From positions 1-64,000 of the forward strand of contig DWYN01000028.1 in assembly GCA_019118645.1 (NCBI GenBank): DNA of 64,000 nucleotides, given 5' to 3'. The first letter of the stretch is position 1. Each line of letters opens with the position of its first letter. Shown here in pieces: positions 56,404 to 64,000 of the stretch. Origin of the DNA: Candidatus Blautia excrementipullorum (GTDB lineage: Bacteria > Bacillota > Clostridia > Lachnospirales > Lachnospiraceae). Position numbers and translations under genes: made by a program. Under the pieces are notes generated by a model. The model saw nothing but the letters and a program-made list of their open reading frames with translations. It was not told the DNA's origin and searched no databases.

Positions 56404-57924
56404 ATGGGAAAGTTATTGCGTACAATTATTATAACGGGTGCGGCATTTGTCTTGAATTATCTTATTAATCTTGTGCTGACGCCATTTATTACAGATACAG
56501 TGGGAACAGAGGCGTACGGTTTTGTATCATTGGCAAAAAACTGTGCACAATATGCAACGATAATAACCGTTGCATTAAATTCTTTTGCCTCCAGATATAT
56601 TGCACTGGAATTTCATAACGGAAATCTTGCCCAGAGCAACGTATATTTCAGCTCTGTTTTCTGGGGCGATTTTGCCATAGGGTCAATTATTGTAGCAGCT
56701 GCTTTTGGGTTCATTGGTTTTCTGGAATACATATTTGTAGTTCCGGAAGCCATTTTGACAGACGTAAAAATTCTCTTCATTTTTGTTTTTATAAATTTTT
56801 GGATAACAACAGTTTTTACAGTATTCAGTTCTTCTGCATACATAAAAAACAAATTGGATATTTCCGGAATATTTAAAGGCCTTTCGTATGTGGCAGAAGC
56901 GATTGTTCTTCTGGCGCTGTATGCATTTCTGCCGGAAAAAATATTCTACGTTGGGATAGGACTGGTTGCGGCGGCGCTGGTTATTGCCCTGTCTAATATT
57001 TACATATCCCAAAAATATACGCCTGATCTGTCTATAAACAGAAAATGGTTTAAGAAAAGTGCGGTGCGGCGCTTAATACTGGATGGACTCTGGTCTTCCG
57101 CAAATTCTCTGGGAGACGTTCTGAACAGCGGCCTTGATCTTGCTGTGTGTAACCTGCTTCTGACGCCGACAGCTATGGGGCAGGTTGCAATTGCAAAGAC
57201 AATAGATAATATTTTTCATAGTTTATACCAGATGGTTTCACAGGCTTTTCAGCCGCTTTTTTTGAAAAGCTATGCTGTCAATAATAAAAACCAGCTGCTG
57301 TCAGAATTAAAGCTTTCTATGAAAATGTCAGGAATGTTGTCTAATATTGCTTTTGCAGGTTTTTTTGCTTTAGGTATGTCCTATTATCAGCTCTGGATTC
57401 CAAATCAGGATATTGGACTGATTTACGGATTGACGCTGGTGACAATTTCCGCCAGTATTGTTACTGGTCCCATGACTCCTTTATATTATATTTATACACT
57501 CACGGTCAAAAAAAAGATTCCGTGTATGGTGACTATTCTGGGAGGCTTTTTTAATGTAGCAGGAATGTTTATTCTTATCCGATATACGTCTATGGGAATT
57601 TACGCGGTTGTGTGGACTACCACAATTGTTATGGTAACAATCAATTTTGTGACGAATCCTCTGTATATGTCGCATGTATTAAAGATTCCCTGGAAGACTT
57701 TTTATCCAAGCCTATTCAGAAATATTTTTTCCTGCATAATTCTTACCTGCGTGTTCAGCGTCTTTGGGAAAATATATATGCCGCATTCATGGATGGGACT
57801 GATTGTGTGTGCGCTGCTGTACAGCGTTGCCGGGGCCTTCCTGCATTTTGCGGTGGTATATGATAATGAAGAAAAAAAGAAGCTTTATAATGCATTAAAA
57901 AACAGATTTATGAAAAAAAAGTGA
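56404..57924 (+). CDS. Oligosaccharide flippase (Wzx/MATE-like)
   Basis: TIIITGAAFVLNYLINLVLTPFITDTVGTEAYGFVSLAKNCAQYATI, multi-TM. Confidence 0.92.
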   Translation: MGKLLRTIIITGAAFVLNYLINLVLTPFITDTVGTEAYGFVSLAKNCAQYATIITVALNSFASRYIALEFHNGNLAQSNVYFSSVFWGDFAIGSIIVAAAFGFIGFLEYIFVVPEAILTDVKILFIFVFINFWITTVFTVFSSSAYIKNKLDISGIFKGLSYVAEAIVLLALYAFLPEKIFYVGIGLVAAALVIALSNIYISQKYTPDLSINRKWFKKSAVRRLILDGLWSSANSLGDVLNSGLDLAVCNLLLTPTAMGQVAIAKTIDNIFHSLYQMVSQAFQPLFLKSYAVNNKNQLLSELKLSMKMSGMLSNIAFAGFFALGMSYYQLWIPNQDIGLIYGLTLVTISASIVTGPMTPLYYIYTLTVKKKIPCMVTILGGFFNVAGMFILIRYTSMGIYAVVWTTTIVMVTINFVTNPLYMSHVLKIPWKTFYPSLFRNIFSCIILTCVFSVFGKIYMPHSWMGLIVCALLYSVAGAFLHFAVVYDNEEKKKLYNALKNRFMKKK

Positions 57925-57945
57925 CAATGTAGACGGAGTAAAATC

Positions 57946-59418
57946 ATGGTTAATGACAAACAATTTGTAATTGCAAAGAAAAAATACTTTGGGCAGGGTT
58001 TTCAGCATGTTACTCTGAATGACGGATTTGTTCTCAGCTGCCATCAGGATTTGCCGGTATATATTAACCTGAAATACCATATTCTCCTTTTGGGAAATGC
58101 CTGGAAAGTAACGGCGGGGACGCCGACTGAAGATCTGGAGAATCTGGCAGAACGATATAATACTTATATTCCGGACGAAGAGATAGACCTGATGGAGCAG
58201 AACTGGTGCGGCAGATATGTTTTAATTATCCAGGGAAGAGTATATCTTGACGCAGCCGGTCTGCTTGGAATTTTTTTCAGCAGTGAGGGAATTTCCAGCA
58301 GCATATTGATATTGGCGGATATTATGGGACTGCCGGAAAAAATATATCAGCCGTCTCCCGGAATGACCTGGCTTCCTGCTCCGCTGACTCAATACGAGGA
58401 GATTAAGCGGCTGCTGCCCGGACAGGTTTATAATTATACTGACGGAAGGCTGTATAAGAGGCAGCTGGTTGTCAGGAACATGCCGGAAAGTATGAATGAG
58501 TCTGAAAGAATCAAATACTTTGCAGAACTCTTTTCGCAGTCTCTGCGTAATATGGTGCGGACTGTTCCGGATAAAAAAATTTTAATCGCGCTTACAGGCG
58601 GCTATGATTCAAGAACTTTACTTGCACTGGCAGAGTATGCGGGAATAGAATTTGAGTGTTTCACCCTGGAACATGAAAATATATCGGATTCAGATACAGT
58701 GATACCTCGTAAATTATGTGATGAATTAAAGTACGGCTATACTTATATTCCCAGAGAAAAAAATCAATATTCTGAAAAGCTGGACAGGGCATATAAAATT
58801 CATACAGGCGGTTTAGCCAACGATGCGGATAAACTTTTTTACGCATATGGACAGTATCAGAAGCTCACAGAAAAATATGGCCCGTCAATACTGCTCCGAA
58901 GTTCCATATGGGAAATCGCAGCTTTTTACTTTCAAAAATTTATCGGCGATGAATTTGATCCAGAGAGCATTTATGGCAATTATAACGCGAAAGGGCTGGT
59001 AAAAAAATCTCTGGCGGATTATTTTATATGGTGCCGGGATAATCCCCAGGAAGGTCTGAATGCATGTAACCGGTTCTATTGGGAACAGCGCTGCGGAAGC
59101 TGGCTGTCAGCAATAGAACAGTCTTTTGACATACTTGAGGACTGTACTTCGCTGCAGCCCTTAAATTCAAGACTTTTGATTTCAGCACTGCTGGGTTTCC
59201 CGAAAGAAGAACGGATTGTAAAAGAGCATCAAGTAAAGATGATTGCATATGCATGTGATAAATTGAAAGATATTGAATTCGAAGGGAAAAAGAAGACGGA
59301 TTTCAAAGGCTCCATAATGAGACTGAAAAAATTATTTTGGAGACTGCACTCTATGGGAATGAAAAAGACCGTACAGGCATACATACATATTATAAAAATA
59401 CAAAAGGAGAAAAAATAA
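57946..59418 (+). CDS. Asparagine synthase-like ATP-pyrophosphatase protein without N-terminal Cys glutaminase
   Basis: PDKKILIALTGGYDSRTLLALAEYAGIEFECFTLEHENISDSDTVIPRKLC. Confidence 0.78.
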   Translation: MVNDKQFVIAKKKYFGQGFQHVTLNDGFVLSCHQDLPVYINLKYHILLLGNAWKVTAGTPTEDLENLAERYNTYIPDEEIDLMEQNWCGRYVLIIQGRVYLDAAGLLGIFFSSEGISSSILILADIMGLPEKIYQPSPGMTWLPAPLTQYEEIKRLLPGQVYNYTDGRLYKRQLVVRNMPESMNESERIKYFAELFSQSLRNMVRTVPDKKILIALTGGYDSRTLLALAEYAGIEFECFTLEHENISDSDTVIPRKLCDELKYGYTYIPREKNQYSEKLDRAYKIHTGGLANDADKLFYAYGQYQKLTEKYGPSILLRSSIWEIAAFYFQKFIGDEFDPESIYGNYNAKGLVKKSLADYFIWCRDNPQEGLNACNRFYWEQRCGSWLSAIEQSFDILEDCTSLQPLNSRLLISALLGFPKEERIVKEHQVKMIAYACDKLKDIEFEGKKKTDFKGSIMRLKKLFWRLHSMGMKKTVQAYIHIIKIQKEKK

Positions 59419-59438
59419 AGCTTTCTAAGCAAAGATTC

Positions 59439-59495
59439 AGAAGGTGTACTTTCTGTTGTGCATGAAGATGGAGAAGCAGAGAGTACACCTTTTGA
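59439..59495. terminator. Bidirectional terminator between convergent genes
   Basis: gaaggtgtactttctg...agcagagagtacaccttttgaatttattttttt. Confidence 0.75.
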
Positions 59496-59497
59496 AT

Positions 59498-60661
59498 TTA
59501 TTTTTTTCTTGTTGACCGAAAAAGTTCAATCTCTCTTTTTATGGTATCTTGTCTGTGCCGTATAACATAGAATACCCGGTATAGGTAAAAAAATGGCAAG
59601 AGCACCGGATATTTTTTCAGGACAGGGAAAAAATTTTTAAATTCTTCCCTGCTTACAAATATCCTTTTCCAGAAATATCGGAAATTATGCCAGCGTCCTT
59701 TTTCCGTCTGAATAGAAACCATATTTTTAAATCTGAAGAATTCGTTGGAGCCATATACGCCGGAAAGAAAAATATTTCGTTCCAATTCATTTAACTCGTT
59801 TTCAGCGATATCAGGTTTTTGAAGCGGATCGGAAAACCAGTACAGGCTCAAAGATTCCATCTTAACGCAGAAATCATAAATATCAAGTTTCTGAAGTTCT
59901 TTTTCAATGTATTCCCGATTTAAGATTTCCCGATATTTTTCTAAATAAATATAGATATCCATAACAGAACGGATTCCGCTGCCCATTCTGTTATAATGCT
60001 TTGCAAAATGTGCGATCTGGTAAATATAAAAATCATCCGGCGTAAGTTTATAAGCGCCTGGATTTTCCTCATCTGGAAGAGATCTATCCCATATATTGTC
60101 ATAGTATTCCTGTCTGTCATCTCCCACAAGAAGCAATTGACGATGGATTTCCACCGTCACAAAGGGTGGTTTAAAATATTCGTCATGATGAGGAAAGGTT
60201 TCTTCCTTTTTGAGGTATCCCAGACTTTGCATGATTGTCTGTACCTGAGATGTGTTTTCGGGATCGATTAAAATGTCAATATCCGCCATTTGACGGAATT
60301 CAAGCCGCGGATAGAGCAGCTTCATTTCATAGCCTTTCAGCGGCAGAAAGCGAATGCCTGCCGTATGGAGGGCCTGAAATACTTCTTTCCGGGCTTCTAT
60401 CTGGATCAGGCTTTGGGCCGTATTGGCATCCCGGCTTTTTTTCCATTTCTGATACAGCTCTGGGTTATCTTTAATGAATGGCTCAGCGCCATAAAAAGCC
60501 ATAGTCTCTACAGAATGCATTCTGGCCATATCAAATATAAGTTCCCACTTCAATTCTGACGGCAGGACGGGAGCTTCTTTTTCGTGCAGGACGGAAAACA
60601 GGAGCCTGACTAAATAGGAACCTGCCGCATCTAATTCTTCGAGATTTTTATAGTTGATCAT
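59498..60661 (-). CDS. Nucleotidyltransferase family protein (PF14907-like)
   Basis: GIRFLPLKGYEMKLLYPRLEFRQMADIDILIDPENTSQV...VTVEIHRQLL. Confidence 0.85.
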   Translation of the reverse strand: MINYKNLEELDAAGSYLVRLLFSVLHEKEAPVLPSELKWELIFDMARMHSVETMAFYGAEPFIKDNPELYQKWKKSRDANTAQSLIQIEARKEVFQALHTAGIRFLPLKGYEMKLLYPRLEFRQMADIDILIDPENTSQVQTIMQSLGYLKKEETFPHHDEYFKPPFVTVEIHRQLLLVGDDRQEYYDNIWDRSLPDEENPGAYKLTPDDFYIYQIAHFAKHYNRMGSGIRSVMDIYIYLEKYREILNREYIEKELQKLDIYDFCVKMESLSLYWFSDPLQKPDIAENELNELERNIFLSGVYGSNEFFRFKNMVSIQTEKGRWHNFRYFWKRIFVSREEFKNFFPVLKKYPVLLPFFYLYRVFYVIRHRQDTIKREIELFRSTRKK

Positions 60662-60727
60662 TGGTTACTCCTCCGTAAAGATCTATCCGGAATATTATAA
60701 TCATCAAAAGCAAATTCAGAAGTCTTT

Positions 60728-62047
60728 TTATACTTTCTCAAAAGAAATATTTTGGATTACCATTTTGTACTTTCCCCGTGATGTTTTCTGCAGTTCATCT
60801 ACCTGCTTTACGCTGATATCAAAACCTGCCTGCAATTTGCCATATAATCTGGATTTGATGAGATTCATTTTTTTTAAATCCAACGGGCTGTCCGCTGTGA
60901 CAAGGACAGTACACTTCCCGGCTTCTTCCTGCAGGAACTGATAGCCGGTTATACCTTCAAAGGTGTCATCATGAAAATTGACTGCCGACATGGATACCTG
61001 CTCTCCCTCTTTTCCGTAAATAACATCCGCATTATGATGGCCGTTTATGGAGAACAATTCATCTCCGAGCGGTTTCACTTTATCATCTACTATATAACGT
61101 ATAAGAGGTGTTTTTTGATTTATAAATCCGGTTACAATCGGTTCTCCCTGATCGCTTAATTCTGTAATGCCGTACATTGGATTAAATACATAGCCGCCAT
61201 CATATCTTTCTGCAAAAACAGCTCTTTCCGAATGTCCATAAAATATGGCGATAGGACAATCCAGCACTTCCGTAATAAGAGCCTCCTGAAACGAATACAG
61301 ATTTTCAGAAATAAGTAAGGCGGCCTTAAATTTATGTTTTATGTCAATTCCCGCGTCTTTTGTCAATCTGCAGTAATTATAGACGGCTGAGGGATAACCA
61401 TATATAAAATCAGCCTTATATTTTTCGATTTGCTTAATATACAGTCTGATGTTGCGCTTGTTCATCAGAAATGGATTAAGCCTTATTTCAGCATATAACG
61501 GATTAATCTCATATAATCTTTTCCCTAAATCCACACCGCGAAATGTGGCTATTCTGCTTTTTTTATAATCGTATCCATATTTTGACCAGAAGTGATAGAT
61601 GAATGCCCATTCCCGGTATATGGCTTTATTTTCCATGAATACTTTTGTTGGCTTTCCGGTAGTTCCTCCTGTTGTAACGGTATAATAATCATCGATATCA
61701 TCCGCCTGTATATCATCAAAATGTTCGTTGAGCAGCTTCTTTGTCAGTATAGGAATATTTTTTATATCATCGACGGATTTTATTTTATTTGGTGAAAATC
61801 CGCTATCGTCAAATAATTTATGATAATATTTGGTGTGATCATAAGCATGAATTAAGGTTTCTCTCAATTGCTCAAACTGACTGTTTAAAATCTCGTTTTT
61901 ATTTCGCTTATCTGCATGTGCGAGCTTATTATATGTAATAATAAATTCTTTGTTTTCAATAAGTCTGCTGCGAATAAGTTTAGAAAAAGGAAGCTTTATC
62001 CAATATGGAAGTTTTTCATTCAGTTTCTTGATCAGTGCGATTCCCAT
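60728..62047 (-). CDS. CapK/phenylacetate-CoA ligase-like adenylate-forming protein
   Basis: YYTVTTGGTTGKPTKVFMENKAIYREWAFIYHFWSKYGYDYKKSR...YGYPSAVYNYCRL...FYGHSERAVFAE. Confidence 0.88.
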   Translation of the reverse strand: MGIALIKKLNEKLPYWIKLPFSKLIRSRLIENKEFIITYNKLAHADKRNKNEILNSQFEQLRETLIHAYDHTKYYHKLFDDSGFSPNKIKSVDDIKNIPILTKKLLNEHFDDIQADDIDDYYTVTTGGTTGKPTKVFMENKAIYREWAFIYHFWSKYGYDYKKSRIATFRGVDLGKRLYEINPLYAEIRLNPFLMNKRNIRLYIKQIEKYKADFIYGYPSAVYNYCRLTKDAGIDIKHKFKAALLISENLYSFQEALITEVLDCPIAIFYGHSERAVFAERYDGGYVFNPMYGITELSDQGEPIVTGFINQKTPLIRYIVDDKVKPLGDELFSINGHHNADVIYGKEGEQVSMSAVNFHDDTFEGITGYQFLQEEAGKCTVLVTADSPLDLKKMNLIKSRLYGKLQAGFDISVKQVDELQKTSRGKYKMVIQNISFEKV

Positions 62048-62255
62048 ATCAGTCCCCCATTTCTCTGACTTCTTAATTTTAACAGGAAATTTATAAGAAG
62101 CCTTACCAGCAATCCCATGGTTTTGATATATAATACCGAAAATACAGTGACATTTTTATTTAACCTTTCAGAATAATTCTGCAATGGCAACTGTTTTTTG
62201 TCAAGTACTTTTCCCCGAAAAAGCGTTGGAATTTGCAGTTTTTTCAAACAAAAAC

Positions 62256-62285
62256 TTGACAAAATCAGCAGAGACCGCATATAAC
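62256..62285 (+). promoter_or_regulatory. Promoter TTGACA-N18-TATAAC
   Basis: -35 62256-62261, -10 62280-62285, immediately upstream of the riboswitch. Confidence 0.65.
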
Positions 62286-62289
62286 AACT

Positions 62290-62417
62290 ATAACATTTTA
62301 GGCAAACTTACAGAAATGTAAGGACGCAAAGTCAGGAGCCTTAAGTGCATGAGGACGGGTCAATCCCGGGCTGCACAAGGTCGTTCGGCTGCAACGTATC
62401 CGTTGCAGTCTTTTTTA
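62290..62417 (+). ncRNA. Second c-di-GMP-I (GEMM-I) riboswitch with downstream intrinsic terminator
   Basis: AGGCAAACTTACA-GAAA-TGTAAGGACGCAAAGTCAGGAGCCTTAAG...CCCGGGCTGCAC; terminator ggctgcaacg-tatc-cgttgcagtctttttt (62387-62416). Confidence 0.93.
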
Positions 62418-62492
62418 TTTTAACAGACGAAGAAACTGAAAAGAAAAATTTTAAATATACAAAATTTTCAGAGCAAAAAGGAGGCAGCTATT

Positions 62493-62657
62493 ATGGACTA
62501 CAAAAAAGCAGCAGCGGAAGTCATTTATTTCACCAACCGGGACGTGATAACGACGAGCGGAGGCTCGGATATCGGGGGCTGTCGTACCCCCGGATGGGAT
62601 AGAGGAAACGGTTGTAGTGGCACCAGCGGAGATTGTCCGGGACAGTCATGGAAATAA
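62493..62657 (+). CDS. 54-aa putative RiPP precursor peptide
   Basis: RBS aaaggagg; MDYKKAAAEVIYFTNRDVITTSGGSDIGGCRTPGWDRGNGCSGTSGDCPGQSWK; below the size cutoff of the supplied ORF track. Confidence 0.75.
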   Translation: MDYKKAAAEVIYFTNRDVITTSGGSDIGGCRTPGWDRGNGCSGTSGDCPGQSWK

Positions 62658-62685
62658 TAAGCATGAACTGATAATTTTAAAAAGG

Positions 62686-62726
62686 CTTAGGGCAGATGGG
62701 TAAAAAGCCTGTCTGCCCTGTTTTAT
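62686..62726 (+). terminator. Hairpin/partial terminator between precursor and maturase
   Basis: agggcaga...tctgccctgttttattt. Confidence 0.6.
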
Positions 62727-62742
62727 TTAGAGGAGTCAGATA

Positions 62743-64000
62743 ATGTTTTACAGATTAAAAGCTAATTATGCACTGCGCGGCTGAGAAGAGATGGCATGGG
62801 TGCTGGTTGTGCGTCCGCTGAACCAGATCCGCCTGCTGACACAGGAAATGTTTCAGGTACTGCTGCTTTGCGACGGCGAGACAGAGCTTCCGGGCGGCCT
62901 GCTGGATGACTCCATGCAAAAAGTTCTGGAGCAGTGTGTCGGTGAGGGGATAGTGGAAGTTTCCGAACAAGCTTGTCCTCTGGAAGCGGATCAGTATTAT
63001 CATTATTATCATAACAGGTATACAAAAAGAGTATTCTGGTCCGTTACGGGACGCTGCAATTTTCGATGCCGCCACTGCTATATGGACGCGCCGGAAGCCA
63101 TGCTGGGAGAGCTCACTACCGAGGAGGCGTTCGCGCTGATTGACCAGATGGCGGAATGCGGAGTGCTGCAGGTAGATATTACCGGCGGCGAACCTTTTGT
63201 AAGAAAAGATTTCTGGCAGCTGATTGACCGTATTCTCTCGTACAAAATGGTTGTTGCCCAGATTTATACAAACGGCTGGCTTGTGAATGAAGATATTCTT
63301 AATGAATTTGAGCGCAGGGGCCTGAAGCCGGAAATGGCAGTCAGCTTTGACGGAACGGGATGGCATGACTGGATGAGAGGCGTTTCCGGGGCCGAGCAGG
63401 CAGCGCTGCGGGCGCTGAAGCTTTGCCACGAGCACGGCTTCCATACAAGCGTGGGGATGTGCATCCATCGGGGAAATAAGGACACGCTGCCTCAAACTGT
63501 AGAGGCACTTCGTGCTGTCGGCGTGCAGAGAATAAAAACTGCACATGTAGATGAAACGGACCTCTGGCGCCGCTGCAGTGATGGAAATGCTCTGACCTGG
63601 CCGGAATATATTGATGTCATGCTGCCGTATATTGAATGGTATTATAAGGCCGGACGTCCTATAGAAGAACTGGAATTTGGCGGTATTGCCAGACTTAATC
63701 AGGAGGGGCCCGGAGAGCTGTGCGTAAGGCACTACGATGGAACGGAAAGATGCAGGGAATGCTATCTGTGCGGTTCTACCCGCTGGTCCTGTTATATTAC
63801 TCCGGAAGGACGTCTGCTGCCCTGTATGCCTATGACAGCCAGTCCGGAACAGGAACGTTTTCCGAAAGTTCAGGAAGTGGGATTAAAGAAGGGTTTGAAG
63901 AACAGCTACTATATGCAGTTTGTAGACAGCCGTGTTAAGGATCTTTTTGAGGCGAATATGGAATGTGATTCCTGCCGGTACCGCTACGAATGCGGAGGAG
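62743..64000 (+). CDS. Radical SAM/SPASM RiPP-maturase-like protein (runs off the window; in-frame TGA at 62782; possible restart ATG at 62791)
   Basis: MFYRLKANYALRG*EEMAWVLVV...VFWSVTGRCNFRCRHCYMDAPEAMLGELTTEEAFALIDQM...DITGGEPFVRKDFW...CRECYLCGSTRWSCYITPEGRLLPCMPM...CDSCRYRYECGG. Confidence 0.88.

Noticed and set aside
62345-62602. 85-aa ORF in the supplied track
   Set aside because: Overlaps the riboswitch and terminator and is in the wrong frame for the RBS-preceded precursor at 62493.
62782-62784. Selenocysteine at the in-frame TGA
   Set aside because: The position looks like a Trp codon rather than Cys/Sec and no SECIS-like hairpin was recognised; nonsense mutation or alternative start is simpler.
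62755-63732. 325-aa minus-strand ORF
   Set aside because: Antisense to the radical SAM/SPASM gene, whose motifs on the + strand are unambiguous.

Overview
A 64-kb chromosomal window with Gram-positive, Lachnospiraceae/Clostridia-like gene content. (a) 1-7 kb: LysR regulator, aldo/keto-reductase relic, IS110-type insertion sequence, carboxymuconolactone-decarboxylase-family gene, a degenerate 30-bp tandem repeat and a VOC protein. (b) 7.5-18.1 kb: a decaying stretch with a solute-binding protein, a sensor kinase that lacks its ATPase domain, an aldehyde dehydrogenase with an internal deletion, an N-acetylneuraminate-lyase-like gene, a two-component system plus BcrA-type ABC exporter, and a frameshifted lipoprotein. 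(c) 19.6-26 kb: a phosphonate locus (DeoR regulator, PhnX, Fe-dependent alcohol dehydrogenase, PhnD-C-E-E) without PhnW. (d) 26-34 kb: glgB, TetR, a CsoR-like regulator, an EF-G/TetM-like GTPase fused to a Rae1/YacP-like NYN nuclease, an SPFH protein with a ribbon-helix-helix-like partner, and a CarD-like protein. (e) 34.3-59.4 kb: a GGDEF protein followed by a c-di-GMP-I (GEMM-I) riboswitch and a ~23-kb co-directional exopolysaccharide operon. The operon opens with a MotA/TolQ-like channel fused to a degenerate EAL domain and a MotB/ExbD-like protein carrying extracellular SpaA/Cna-B-like domains. It also carries GDP-mannose and AlgD-like GDP-mannuronate genes. (f) 62.2-64 kb: a second c-di-GMP-I riboswitch in front of a small Gly/Cys-rich RiPP-like precursor and a radical SAM/SPASM protein with an in-frame TGA. 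The best candidates for an undescribed system are the c-di-GMP-wired stator/EAL polysaccharide machine and the riboswitch-controlled RiPP locus. All calls are by eye; no database search was run.
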